From Nitrospirillum sp034653275 (GTDB taxonomy: Bacteria > Pseudomonadota > Alphaproteobacteria > Azospirillales > Azospirillaceae): a DNA stretch of 64,000 nucleotides. Below are positions 1-8,915 of this stretch, piece by piece; within the stretch, counting starts at the first letter, position 1, and each line of letters starts with the position of its first letter. Made by a program: the position numbers and the translations under genes. The notes under the pieces are model-generated. The model had not been told where the DNA came from, did no database searches, and saw nothing but the letters and a program-made list of their open reading frames with translations. The stretch is taken from assembly GCF_034653275.1 (NCBI RefSeq), contig NZ_JAYEES010000004.1, positions 682,001-746,000 of the forward strand. Reading direction: 5' to 3'.

Positions 1-1639
1 CAAGGATCGGTGGCGTAAATCCGGCGGTGGTGCAGTGAAGGAGCGCGTTCTTACCTGGGGAGGTCCCGCCTTGCGCCTGAAAGGGCGACGGTGTTGAGCC
101 GGAGCGGGAAGTCAGCCGAGGTCGTAGTAGGGACTGTGGAGAGCAGGCCTGAAGGACCGAACGAGGAGGAGTGTTGATCCACCGTGGCGATGCGGAAGGC
201 AGAGCGTCAGATGCCCGCGCGAGCGGGGCGGCTGGGAGGGAGGCAAGGTGAAGCCTTGCCTGGGTCCGGCAGCGACGAAGCCTTGCGCCCGCGCCCGGGA
301 ATGGAAAGCACGGGGTCAGGGCTGCTGCTGGCGGCCCTGACGCGAGAGAACCTGCAACGGGCTTGGCGGCGGGTGCGGTCCAACAAGGGCGCGGCGGGGG
401 TAGACGGACTGGACATTGACCAGACGGCGGCCCACCTGCGCACGGCATGGCCTGTGATCCGGAGCCAGGTACTGTCAGGGACGTACCGGCCTCAGCCGGT
501 ACGACGGGTGGCGATCCCGAAACCGGACGGGGGCGAGCGCGAGCTTGGCATCCCGACGGTGACGGATCGTCTGATCCAGCAGGCGCTGCTGCAGGTGCTG
601 CAGCCTATTCTTGATCCGAGCTTCAGCGAGTACAGCTACGGCTTCCGTCCGGGTCGAGGGGCGCATGACGCGGTGCTTCAAGCACAGTCGTACGTCCAGT
701 CGGGGCGGCGGGTGGTGGTTGACGTGGACCTGGAGAAGTTCTTCGACCGGGTGAACCACGACATCCTGATCGACCGTATCGGGAAGCGCATCGGGGATGC
801 CGGCGTCGTCCGGCTGATCCGGGCGTACCTGGACAGCGGGATCATGGTGGGGGGCGTGGTCCAGGCACGGGAGAGGGGGACGCCGCAGGACGGCCCGCTG
901 TCGCCTCTGCTGGCCAACGTCCTGCTCGACGGGGTGGACAAGGAACTGGAACGTCGGGGCCATTGCTTCGTGCGCTACGCCGATGACGCGAACGTCTACG
1001 TTCGCTCACGGAAGGCGGGGGCACGGGTGATAGCGCTGTTACGGCGGCTTTATGGCCGGCTGTGCCTCTCGGTCAACGAGACCAAGAGCGCCGTGGCCAG
1101 CGTGTTCGGCCGCAAGTTCCTGGGCTATGGCTTCTGGGTGGCGCCGGGCGGCATCATCAAGCGGCGGGTCGCCGACAAGCCGTTGGCGACCTTCAAGCAG
1201 CGCGTCCGGCACCTGACCTGCCGATCCGGCGGGAACAGCGTGCAGGAGGTGGTGACGCGCCTGCGCTCCTATGTCCTGGGATGGAAGGCCTACTTCCGTC
1301 TGGCGCAGACACCCCGGGTCTGGAACGACCTGGACCAGTGGATGCGTCACCGGCTGAGGGCCGTCCAGCTCAAGCAGTGGAGGCACGGCGCAACCATTTA
1401 CAGGGAGTTGAAGGCCTTGGGTGCCAAACAGCACGTTGCCCGTCGAGTGGCGGATAACAGCCGCTGCTGGTGGCGCAACAGTGCAATGGCCCTCAACGCC
1501 GGTCTCACCCTGAAGTGGGCCGACGCCCTGGGACTACCCCGTCTCTCCTGACCTCAACTCCTCGAACCGCCCGGTGCGGACCCGCATGCCGGGTGGTGTG
1601 GGAGGGGAGCGATCAACTAGGATCGCCCCCTATCCCGAT
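1..1639 (+). mobile_element. Group II intron, 5' end outside window
   Basis: The stretch before the maturase gene has the look of group II intron domains I-IV, and the stretch after it folds as domains V and VI. The domain V hairpin lies at about 1563-1598, where a CCGCCCGGTGCGG arm faces a GCATGCCGGGTGG arm. Domain VI follows to a 3' end near 1639, in the family-typical ending CCCTATCCCGAT. The 5' boundary (GTGYG) is not in the window. The intron sits just beyond the 3' end of mug and appears not to interrupt a gene on its right side. The exact 3' end is uncertain by one or two bases. Confidence 0.85.
190..1551 (+). CDS. ltrA: Group II intron reverse transcriptase/maturase (LtrA-type)
   Basis: Intron-encoded protein that splices its own intron RNA and reverse-transcribes it during retrohoming. 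Counting from the GTG at 184, the RT fingers/palm run from about residue 50 to 330. The motif LEKFFD is at 183-188 and the catalytic YADD at 265-268. The maturase domain X follows (YFRLAQTPRVW region), and the protein ends without an HNH endonuclease domain. The RT motif normally read as PQGG is PQDG here (234-237), one base from the consensus, which may weaken reverse transcription. Start is uncertain: GTG 184, ATG 190 or ATG 301. The ATG at 190 is used because related maturases carry a similar basic N-terminal leader. A GAGGAGG sequence lies about 20 bases upstream. Confidence 0.85.
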   Translation: MRKAERQMPARAGRLGGRQGEALPGSGSDEALRPRPGMESTGSGLLLAALTRENLQRAWRRVRSNKGAAGVDGLDIDQTAAHLRTAWPVIRSQVLSGTYRPQPVRRVAIPKPDGGERELGIPTVTDRLIQQALLQVLQPILDPSFSEYSYGFRPGRGAHDAVLQAQSYVQSGRRVVVDVDLEKFFDRVNHDILIDRIGKRIGDAGVVRLIRAYLDSGIMVGGVVQARERGTPQDGPLSPLLANVLLDGVDKELERRGHCFVRYADDANVYVRSRKAGARVIALLRRLYGRLCLSVNETKSAVASVFGRKFLGYGFWVAPGGIIKRRVADKPLATFKQRVRHLTCRSGGNSVQEVVTRLRSYVLGWKAYFRLAQTPRVWNDLDQWMRHRLRAVQLKQWRHGATIYRELKALGAKQHVARRVADNSRCWWRNSAMALNAGLTLKWADALGLPRLS

Positions 1640-1674
1640 TGGTTTATCTCGGAACACCGCCCGCTGGATAAGGC

Positions 1675-2181
1675 CTAACCCATCGCTTGGCGCAGGGGGC
1701 GGTAGGCGTCCACCAGTTGGTCCAGGGTGAAGGCCCGGTTCCGCCCGCTCGGGTTCGGCAAGACCCATGCTTGGGCCCCGCCGAAGGGGACCGCCTGACA
1801 ACCCCAGTCGATCTTTCGGCGCCCTGAGAGTGCGGCATAGCCGGCCTTTCCCAGGAATGCCACCATGCGGGGCGCGTGGCGGGTGATCTTCTCCTCGAGC
1901 CGCGCGGCGGCGTCGATGAATTCGCGGGCGGATATTTCATCCGCCCCCGCTGTCGGCCGGTCGACCACGGTTGTCAAGCCGCACCGATACAGGGGAAGGG
2001 TCTGTGCCTCCAGGGGGCTTAGTTCCAGCGGGGTGAAGCCGGCACGATGGATGACGCGCCAAAAGCGGTTCCCCCGTCCGGCGAAATGATGCCCCGTGGC
2101 CGCGGCGGTCAGCCCCGGGTTGATCCCGCAGAAAACCACGTCCAAGTGCCGCGCGAGTATGTCCGGCAGCGCCTCGCTCAT
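1675..2181 (-). CDS. mug: G/U mismatch-specific DNA glycosylase
   Basis: Removes uracil mispaired with guanine, and ethenocytosine, from double-stranded DNA as the first step of base excision repair. From the ATG at 2181 the protein is 168 residues, the same length as E. coli Mug. It shows the two family signatures: GINPG at 19-23 (active-site water/Asn region) and NPSGRNR at 143-149 (the wedge that enters the helix). The chosen ATG overlaps the TGA of the upstream tetR gene as ATGA, suggesting translational coupling. An ATG two codons earlier (2187) is possible. The group II intron ends about 35 bases downstream of the stop, so the gene itself is intact. Confidence 0.93.
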   Translation of the reverse strand: MSEALPDILARHLDVVFCGINPGLTAAATGHHFAGRGNRFWRVIHRAGFTPLELSPLEAQTLPLYRCGLTTVVDRPTAGADEISAREFIDAAARLEEKITRHAPRMVAFLGKAGYAALSGRRKIDWGCQAVPFGGAQAWVLPNPSGRNRAFTLDQLVDAYRPLRQAMG

Positions 2182-2828
2182 CGGCACAGGGCGCGCACCG
2201 CCTTGCGCGCCAGCTCTTCCAGGTCGCCGCGCGTGGCGCCGGACCGGGCGCGAATGGCGATGGTGTGCATCACGCCGGTGGCGATCACGGCGAGCGCGGA
2301 CGGATCCGCGTCGCCCCGCAATTCACCCGTCTTCTGGGCGGCACGGAAGCGGGCCGCGAAATCGGCGTCGAAGGCGAGAAAGCCTGTCATCAGGCTCTCA
2401 CGGATCTCCGCGTCCTCCACGGCCTCCGTCACCGCCGTTCCCACCACGAAACAGCCGCGCGCTGGGCCGTCGCCAGGGGAACCATCGGTGGAGGGCGTGT
2501 CAGAAAAATAGATGGCCAGCGCCCCCTCGTAAGCCCGCATCAGGGAGTCCGCCAAGGGGCGGTCCAGGGCGAGATCGGCGCGCATGCCGTCCAGGGCGAC
2601 CTGCCAATAGTGCGCCAGCGCCTTGAGATAGAGCGAGCGCTTGTCGCCGAACGCCGCATAGAGGCTGGGCCGGTTCATGCCCGTCGCGGCCGAGAGGTCA
2701 TCCAGCGACGTCCCCGAATAACCGCTTTTCCAGAACGCATCCATGGCGCGCAGCAGCGCCGCATGCGGATCGTAGGCGCGGGGCCGGCCGCGGCGCTTGG
2801 CTTCCATGCCGTCTTTAATTTGTACCAT
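2178..2828 (-). CDS. TetR/AcrR-family transcriptional repressor
   Basis: A 216-residue one-component regulator. The N-terminal helix-turn-helix covers about residues 15-65, with a recognition segment in the TGMNRPSLYAAFGDK region. The C-terminal part is a ligand-binding and dimerisation domain. It is divergent from the efflux operon that begins at 2976 and shares a 147-bp intergenic region with it, which is the usual arrangement for a local repressor that responds to the exported compound. A palindrome overlapping the efflux promoter is the likely operator. ATG 2807 is an alternative start seven codons in, with the sequence MEAKRRGRPR. The 3' end overlaps mug, so both are probably on one transcript. 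The ligand is unknown. Confidence 0.88.
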   Translation of the reverse strand: MVQIKDGMEAKRRGRPRAYDPHAALLRAMDAFWKSGYSGTSLDDLSAATGMNRPSLYAAFGDKRSLYLKALAHYWQVALDGMRADLALDRPLADSLMRAYEGALAIYFSDTPSTDGSPGDGPARGCFVVGTAVTEAVEDAEIRESLMTGFLAFDADFAARFRAAQKTGELRGDADPSALAVIATGVMHTIAIRARSGATRGDLEELARKAVRALCR

Positions 2829-2843
2829 ATCGCATAAAATCCT

Positions 2844-2883
2844 TTGACGCGGTCCTTGGCTTCGATATATATACTGCTTAGTA
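2844..2883 (+). promoter_or_regulatory. Efflux operon promoter with overlapping palindromic operator
   Basis: TTGACG at 2844-2849 and TATATA at 2868-2873 (18-base spacer; another TATATA at 2866-2871 gives 16) form a good sigma-70 type promoter facing the efflux genes. The inverted repeat TACT-GCTT-AGTA at 2872-2883 lies across the -10 region and start site. A repressor bound there would block the promoter. Assignment to the divergent TetR protein is inferred from position. Confidence 0.5.
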
Positions 2884-2975
2884 CAAAACACAAGGGCGGC
2901 GCCGGCCTCGCAATGAGCGCTTCCCCGAAATCCGCTTTCTGAAAATCCAACCCCTTCAGCCGTGGAGTAAAGGCC

Positions 2976-3329
2976 ATGAACACCCGTGCTTTGCCTGCTT
3001 CGATCAAGGCCACCATCGCCGCCGCCCTGATGGGTGCCGCGATCCTTGCCGCTCCCGCCGCGCCGGCCGCTCCGGTCACGGACGCCGCCGCCATCCGGCA
3101 TATCTGCCAGCAGACCTTGGGTCTGACGGTCAACGATACCGACTACGCCGCCTGCGTCAGCACCCTGAGCCACGCCTTGGCCACCGCCCGGCCGGAGGAG
3201 CGGCGCGGTGCTCCCGGCATCGTCTCGGCCTGCGCCGAGGCGGGCCTGGTTCCGGGCAGCGGCGGCTATGACCGCTGCGAAGCCAACCTGGACAGTGCCC
3301 TGACCCAGGCCCGCCTGGCCCCCAATTGA
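2976..3329 (+). CDS. Small secreted protein with an internal Cys/Tyr repeat
   Basis: A 117-residue protein of unknown function. An N-terminal signal peptide spans about residues 1-32, with a hydrophobic alanine-rich core ending in APAAPAAP, so the protein is probably periplasmic. The mature part holds two related halves, each with the pattern C-x(3,4)-G-L-x6-Y-x2-C-x3-L-x2-A-L: CQQTLGL...YAAC...L and CAEAGL...YDRC...L. The paired cysteines could form two disulfides. It is the first gene of the efflux operon, ahead of the membrane-fusion protein, so it may assist export or sense the periplasm. That role is inferred only from position. No family is recognised. Confidence 0.7.
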   Translation: MNTRALPASIKATIAAALMGAAILAAPAAPAAPVTDAAAIRHICQQTLGLTVNDTDYAACVSTLSHALATARPEERRGAPGIVSACAEAGLVPGSGGYDRCEANLDSALTQARLAPN

Positions 3330-3399
3330 CACCCGTCCCGGCCCGCCGCGTCCCGGGAAGCCGGGGCGCGGCCGCCGGCCCCCCCAGACCAGAGGCCCT

Positions 3400-4530
3400 A
3401 TGATGGACGCGCAAATCGAAGGACCGCTCGATCTCCGTTCGCCCGGCGGCGTTGCCGCCCGGCCCTTGAGAACACTTCGGGAAAAGCTGCGGCTGCCTCT
3501 CCTGGTGGCGTTCCCGCTGGTGCTGGCCGCTATCGGCGCCACCCGCTATGTCGCCGGCGAGCCGTACGTTTCCACCGATGACGCCTTCGTCCGCATGGCC
3601 AAGCAGGCGGTCAACGCCCGGGTGGGCGGGCAGGCGGTGGAGATCGCGGTCGCGGACAACCAGCGCGTCACCAAGGGGCAGGTGTTGTTCCGCCTGGACC
3701 CCGAGCCCTATCGCATCGCCATCGATCAGGCCGAGGCGCGGTTGGAGGGTGCGCGCCTTCAGATCGCGGCCCTCAAGGCCACATATGGCCAGCAATTGGC
3801 CGAGCTTCAGTCCGCCAAGGACAGCGCCGACTTCGATGAGCGGGAGTACGCCCGCAAGACGGCGCTGATGGCGACCGACTTCGCCTCCCGCGCCGCTTAC
3901 GAGCGTGCCGAGACGGACCTCAAGGTCGCGCGCCAGCGCGTTGTGTCGATCAGGCAGCAGATCGCCAACACCGTGGCCGCGTTGAACGGCGACCCGGAGG
4001 CGGCGCCTGACCGGCATCCCGCGGTGCGGGCGGCCCGGGCGGAGCTGGACCGCGCCCGGCTCGACCTTTCGTATGCGACCGTGACGGCGCCGGACGACGG
4101 CATCGTGACCAAGGTCGACGATGTGCAGGTGGGCGACTTCATCACGCCCGGTGCCACAGTCTTCTCGCTGCTATCCAGCCGGCGGATATGGATCGAGGCC
4201 AATTTCCGGGAAACCGACCTCACCCATATGAAGCCGGGCCAGGCGGCCTCCATCCGCATCGACGCGTTCCCGGACAGCGTCTTCACGGCGCATGTCGTCA
4301 GCATGAGCCCCGGCACGGGGTCCGACTTCGCCCTCCTGCCGCCGGAGAACGCCACCGGCAATTGGGTCAAGGTCGTGCAGCGCCTGCCGGTGCGCCTTGA
4401 GTTTGACGGCGCGGCCCCCTACCGGCCGGCCTTTTCCGGGATCAGCGTCACCGCCCGGGTCGATACCGGCTCCCGCCACCACTGGCTGGCCGGCCTGTGG
4501 CCCGCCCCGGCGACGGGGGCTGCCAAATGA
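3400..4530 (+). CDS. emrA: Membrane fusion protein of an MFS efflux pump (EmrA/HlyD family)
   Basis: Periplasmic adaptor that joins an inner-membrane MFS exporter to an outer-membrane channel. The 376-residue protein has a short cytoplasmic N-terminus, one transmembrane helix at about 31-48, and a barrel-sandwich (lipoyl-like) half-motif near 70-105. A coiled-coil hairpin follows at about 105-200, then the second lipoyl half (SYATVTAPDDGIV) and a beta-barrel. Its stop overlaps the next start as ATGA at 4527-4530, so the transporter is translationally coupled. Emr-type pumps export hydrophobic drugs and uncouplers; the substrate here cannot be read from sequence. The gene is intact. Confidence 0.92.
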   Translation: MMDAQIEGPLDLRSPGGVAARPLRTLREKLRLPLLVAFPLVLAAIGATRYVAGEPYVSTDDAFVRMAKQAVNARVGGQAVEIAVADNQRVTKGQVLFRLDPEPYRIAIDQAEARLEGARLQIAALKATYGQQLAELQSAKDSADFDEREYARKTALMATDFASRAAYERAETDLKVARQRVVSIRQQIANTVAALNGDPEAAPDRHPAVRAARAELDRARLDLSYATVTAPDDGIVTKVDDVQVGDFITPGATVFSLLSSRRIWIEANFRETDLTHMKPGQAASIRIDAFPDSVFTAHVVSMSPGTGSDFALLPPENATGNWVKVVQRLPVRLEFDGAAPYRPAFSGISVTARVDTGSRHHWLAGLWPAPATGAAK

Positions 4531-6016
4531 GCGTCGCCTCATCTGCCGGTGTCCGACGCGTGCTCACCCTGGCGGCCTTCGTGGCCACCTACATGCAGGG
4601 CGTCAACATCTCCATCCCCAACGCCGCCTTGCCGCACATGCAGGGCACGTTGTCGATGGCGGATGACGAGATCGGGTGGATCTTCGCCTCCTACGTCACC
4701 GCCGGCATGGTTGTCCTGCCGATGACGCGGTGGTTGGCCGGCCGCCTGGGGAGGAGGACCCTGCTGCTGGGGAGCGTCGTCCTCTTCATCATCGGCCTGC
4801 TGCTCGACGCGCGGGCCGAAACCTGCGGCCAGCTGATCCTGGCCCGCGTCGTTCAGGGGGCGGCCAGCGGCCCGATCGGCCCCTTGGCGCTCGCGGTCCT
4901 GCACGACGTCTCGCCGCCCGCCCGCCATGCCCGGATCGGTCTGGCCAGCACGGCCTGCATGTTGTTCGGCATCAGCAGCGGCCCCCCGATTGGCGGCTGG
5001 CTCAGCGAGTATCACGGTTGGCCCGCCATCTTCCTGGCCAGCCTGCCCCTGGCGGGGTTCGTGTTGCTGGTGATGGCGCTGTGGTTGCCGGAAAGGAGGG
5101 CGGCGGAAAATCCGCCTTTCGACTTCGTCGGCCTGGCGGCGTTTTCGCTGGGCATCGTCGGCCTGCAACTGCTGCTGGACAGGGGGAGCGTCTGGAGTGG
5201 TTCGCCGCGCCCGAGATTTGGGCGGAGGCCACCGCCGCCGCGCTGGGCTTTTACCTTTTCGTAGTCCATGTCCTGACGGCGCCGGCGCATTTCCTGGACA
5301 AGGCCTTGCTCCGGGACCGCAATTTCGTCCTGTCGCTGCTCATCGTCTTCGCCGCGGGCTTCGTCCTGCTGCCGACCTTGGCGCTGACCTCGCCCATGCT
5401 GGAGGAGTTGTTCGCCTACCCGGTCGATACCACCGGCTATACGGCCATTCCGCGCGGCGTCGCGCTGGTGGGTACGCTGATGCTGGCGGGCCGGGCGGCG
5501 GCGCGTATCGACAGCCGCGCCCTGGTCTTCGCCGGAACGGTTCTGGTCGCGTACGCCAACTGGCGCATGCTGGGCTATTCACCCGCCATGGATTGGCGAC
5601 CCGTGGTCCTGGCGGGCGCGCTGCAGGGGGCGGGGCTGGGCATCCTGTTGCCGGCCTTGGGCAAGGCGGCGTTCAGCACGCTGGACCGGGCGTTCCATGC
5701 GGAAGGGGCGGCCCTGTTCAACCTGTCCCGACTATACGGAAGCACCATCGGCATCGCCGTCGTGCAGATCTTCTTTCACGGCAACACCCAGGCCATGCAC
5801 CTGGCGTTGGCCAAGAACCTGACCCCGGTGCGCGCCGCCACCCATGGCCTGGCCACGGCCGCCGCACCCCACCTGGCCATGGTGAACGACTTGGTCACCG
5901 GCCAGGCGGCCACGGTCGCCATCATCGGCCAGTTCAAGATCCTGGCGCTTGTGATGCTGGCGGCCGCGCCGCTCACGCTGTTGCTGCGCGCGCCGCGCCC
6001 AACCCAACCCGAGTGA
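4527..6016 (+). pseudogene. emrB: EmrB/QacA-type DHA2 MFS transporter, frameshifted as read
   Basis: Inner-membrane drug:proton antiporter of the 14-helix DHA2 family, partner of the adjacent EmrA. The first frame runs from ATG 4527 and encodes the typical N-terminal half, with MQGVNISIPNAALPHM in helix 1 and a WLAGRLGRRT loop. The reading frame is lost at a run of five G at 5182-5186. Restoring one base there rejoins ...LLLDRGERLEWFAAPEI... and continues in frame to the TAA/TGA region at 6016, giving about 496 residues, full length for the family. The flanking operon genes are intact and the coding signal continues beyond the break, so sequencing error or a very recent mutation is more likely than an old pseudogene. 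Confidence 0.85.
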
Positions 6017-6027
6017 AGGAGGTCGGA

Positions 6028-7497
6028 ATGACGGCCCATGCACCCGTCCCACACCCGTGCCGCTCCCTGGTGGCGGCGCTGTCCCTAGCCCTGCTGTCCG
6101 CCTGTACCGTCGGTCCGGATTTCACGCCGCCGGCCGCGCCACCCTCGGCCCACTATGATCCGGAGGTGGAAAGTAGGCTCGCCCAGGCCGCCAGCCCCCA
6201 GCGTGTCTCGCCGGGCGGGGGGATCGCCGGCGATTGGTGGTCGGCATTCCGCTCCCCGGCGCTCGACCTGGTGATGCGACGGTCGATCGGGGGCAATTTC
6301 GACCTCAAGATCGCCGACGCGCGCATCCGCCAGGCGTCGGATGCCGTTCGCGCCGCCGGCGGTGCCCTCTACCCCCAGGTGGACTTTGGCACCCAAATTG
6401 GTCGTGCCCGGGCGGACGCGCCCGGTCCGGCGACCTCCAGCTTCTATGCCGTCGGCGCGCAGGTGGGTTTCGACCTCGACCTGTTCGGCGGGACGCGGCG
6501 GCTGGTGGAACGGCAAGGTGCGTTGGCCGATGCCGAGGCGCATCGTTTCGATGCCGCCTATCTCATCCTGACCGGTGATGTCGCGACCCAGGCCTTCCTG
6601 CTGGCCTCCGCGCGGGCGCAAATCGACGCCGTCCGGACGCTGCTGGCGGATGATGAGCGCACCCTGGCCCTGGTGCGCGCGGCCCATGGCCAGGGCGGCG
6701 TGGGCCAGCCCGATGTCGCCTTGGCGGAAACCCAACTGGCGCAGGACCAGACCTTGTTGCCGCCGCTGGCCCAGCAGCGCGACGCGGCCCGGCATGCGCT
6801 GGCCATTCTGGCGGGACAGGGGCCGGCTGAAGCGGCGGTGCCGGACTTCGACCTGGCGGGCTTCGTCCTGCCGTCCGACTTGCCTCTTACCCTGCCGTCG
6901 GAACTGGCGCATGACCGGCCCGACATCCTCGCGGCCGAGGCGGACTTGCATGCCGCCAGCGCCGCCGTGGGCGTGGCCACCGCCGACCTTTATCCGCACC
7001 TGACCGTGTCCGGTTCCCTCACCCAAGGGGGAACGGACCCCGCATCCCTGTTCCAGGCGGGCAACTCGTTGTGGGGCGCCGCCGCCGGCCTGGCCGGTCC
7101 CGTTTTCCATGGTGGCGCCCTTGAAGCCAACCGCGAGGGCGCGGTCGAGGGGTATCGGGCCGCGCTGGCTGCGTATCGGCGCACGGTGGTCCGGTCGCTG
7201 TGCCAGGTGGCGGATGTGCTCCAGGCCATCGGTCATGACGCGGATGCCTATGCCGCGCAGGAACGGGCCCTGGTCGCGGCCGGCGCCAGCCTGCGCCTGA
7301 ACCGTGATGGTTATCGCACTGAGGATACGGGCGTCCTGCCGATGCTGGACGCCGAACGCGCCTATCAACGGGCCCTGCTGGGCCGTATCCGGGCGGAGAC
7401 GGCCCGCTACCTGGACACCGTGCAGCTTTTCATCGCGCTGGGCGGCAATGCCACCGGCGCCTTCAGGCGCGCCACCATCGACGAGAAGGGAATATGA
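6028..7497 (+). CDS. Outer-membrane efflux lipoprotein (NodT/OprM family)
   Basis: TolC-like outer-membrane channel for the tripartite pump encoded just upstream. It is 489 residues, with a lipoprotein signal peptide ending in the lipobox LLSAC, so Cys26 is lipidated. Two repeated outer-membrane-factor halves follow (residues about 60-250 and 260-470), of the kind that form the trimeric beta-barrel and alpha-helical tunnel. ATG 6028 is preceded by the Shine-Dalgarno AAGGAGG at 6016-6022, which decides this start over longer in-frame possibilities. Its stop overlaps the following ATG (ATGA). With emrA and emrB it completes an envelope-spanning exporter. Confidence 0.92.
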   Translation: MTAHAPVPHPCRSLVAALSLALLSACTVGPDFTPPAAPPSAHYDPEVESRLAQAASPQRVSPGGGIAGDWWSAFRSPALDLVMRRSIGGNFDLKIADARIRQASDAVRAAGGALYPQVDFGTQIGRARADAPGPATSSFYAVGAQVGFDLDLFGGTRRLVERQGALADAEAHRFDAAYLILTGDVATQAFLLASARAQIDAVRTLLADDERTLALVRAAHGQGGVGQPDVALAETQLAQDQTLLPPLAQQRDAARHALAILAGQGPAEAAVPDFDLAGFVLPSDLPLTLPSELAHDRPDILAAEADLHAASAAVGVATADLYPHLTVSGSLTQGGTDPASLFQAGNSLWGAAAGLAGPVFHGGALEANREGAVEGYRAALAAYRRTVVRSLCQVADVLQAIGHDADAYAAQERALVAAGASLRLNRDGYRTEDTGVLPMLDAERAYQRALLGRIRAETARYLDTVQLFIALGGNATGAFRRATIDEKGI

Positions 7498-8441
7498 CCA
7501 TGACCACCGACGACGCCTTTTCCCGCACCGTGCTGCCTTCCGCCCACGGCGCGGGCGGGATCCCGGCCGTGGGCTTCGGCACGCTGATTCCTGACCCCGC
7601 CGCGACCCGGCGGGCGGTCAGGGCGGCCTTGGAGGCGGGCTTCCGCCATTTCGACTGCGCCGAGCGCTATCGCAACGAGACGGCGGTGGGCGACGCCCTG
7701 CGGGACGCCCTCGGGGCCGGCGTCGTCCGCCGCGAGGACGTCTTCCTGACGACCAAGCTGTGGAACACAAACCACCGGCCGGAACGGGTCCGCCCCGCGT
7801 TCGAGGCCAGTTGCCGGCGGCTGGGCGTCGATTGCGTCGACTGCTACATCATCCACACCCCGTTCGCCTTCCAACCGGGGGAGGACCAGGATCCGCGGGA
7901 CGGGCAGGGACGGGTGCTCTACGACACCGGCGTGACCTTGGCGGACACCTGGCGGGCCATGGAAGCCCTGGTGGAGGAGGGCCGCTGCCGGTCCATCGGC
8001 CTGTCGGACATATCCTTGGAAAAGCTGCGGAAGATCGTGGCCATCGCCCGGATCAAGCCCGCCATGGTGCAGGTGGAAGCCCATCCCTATCTCCAAGAAT
8101 GGGAGCTGTTGGATTTCTGCCGCCACCACGGCATCATCCTGCAGGCCTTCGCACCGCTGGGGCACGCCATGGAACCGCGCGTCCTGGACGACGAGGTGCT
8201 GGTGGGTATCGCGCGCCGTCTGGGCCGGACACCGGCGCAGGTGGCGCTGGCCTGGGCCATCCAGCGGGGCACGGCCTTTCTGACCACCTCGACCAATCCC
8301 GACCACATCCGGGAGAACCTGGAGATTACGCCCCTGCCCGAGGAGGCGATGGGGGAAATCCGCCACGGTATCGCGACCAACGTCCGATTCAACGCCGTGA
8401 TTGAAACCGGTGTGCCCGGCTTCATTCCCCGGGCGAGATGA
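7494..8441 (+). CDS. Aldo/keto reductase
   Basis: Cytosolic NADPH-dependent carbonyl reductase with a TIM-barrel fold, 315 residues. The catalytic tetrad is visible: Asp54 and Tyr59 (FDCAERYRNE), Lys88 (TTKLW) and His121 (IIHTP). The C-terminal NADPH-binding segment TTSTNPDHIRENL replaces the more usual IPKS-type loop. It is the last gene of the efflux operon and overlaps the channel gene by 4 bases, so its substrate may be a reactive carbonyl exported or sensed by this system. That link is inferred from operon membership. A strong terminator follows at 8498-8527. Confidence 0.9.
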   Translation: MTMTTDDAFSRTVLPSAHGAGGIPAVGFGTLIPDPAATRRAVRAALEAGFRHFDCAERYRNETAVGDALRDALGAGVVRREDVFLTTKLWNTNHRPERVRPAFEASCRRLGVDCVDCYIIHTPFAFQPGEDQDPRDGQGRVLYDTGVTLADTWRAMEALVEEGRCRSIGLSDISLEKLRKIVAIARIKPAMVQVEAHPYLQEWELLDFCRHHGIILQAFAPLGHAMEPRVLDDEVLVGIARRLGRTPAQVALAWAIQRGTAFLTTSTNPDHIRENLEITPLPEEAMGEIRHGIATNVRFNAVIETGVPGFIPRAR

Positions 8442-8497
8442 CGCGTCGTTTAAAAGTGGCTGGTATCCGCGTGTAATAGTGCCACTGGCGCAAATAG

Positions 8498-8527
8498 AAA
8501 AGCCCGCGAATTTCTTCGCGGGCTTTT
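8498..8527. terminator. Bidirectional rho-independent terminator
   Basis: A perfect 13-bp stem AAAAGCCCGCGAA (8498-8510) and TTCGCGGGCTTTT (8515-8527) around a TTTC loop, with T runs on both sides. It can end the efflux operon from the left and the tRNA-Asn transcript from the right. Confidence 0.9.
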
Positions 8528-8533
8528 CCAAAT

Positions 8534-8609
<76 letters not shown>

Positions 8610-8668
8610 TCAGCGCGCCTGCTTCGTTTTCGTTTGACCGATCAGTCAGCGGCGCTGCGGTGGGCGGT

Positions 8669-8697
8669 GATATAGCAAAGCGTTTTTGGGATGGGAA
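8669..8697 (-). promoter_or_regulatory. Possible tRNA-Asn promoter; rest of 8610-8915 without genes
   Basis: On the minus strand TTCCCA (8697-8692), a 17-base spacer and TATATC (8674-8669) lie about 60 bases ahead of the tRNA. The fit is moderate. The remainder of the 306-base stretch up to the Nudix gene shows no open frame worth reporting and no clear repeat. Confidence 0.35.
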
Positions 8698-8915
8698 CCC
8701 CTTTGTTTGGGAAAATCGAAAAAAATATGACGGACCCCGGAGGGAGGGGGCAGAACTGGGGTGCCCCCTTTGGGAAAGCCTTGGGAAACAGCGGCTTGCG
8801 AGCGCTACCCGAGGAAATGGGTGATGGCGCGCCGGTGGATAGGGGGTGAGCGGCCGGGCGCTTTTCCGTATTCTCCGCCCTAAGACCTTATGCCCCATCA
8901 GGAACCGGAAGCCCC

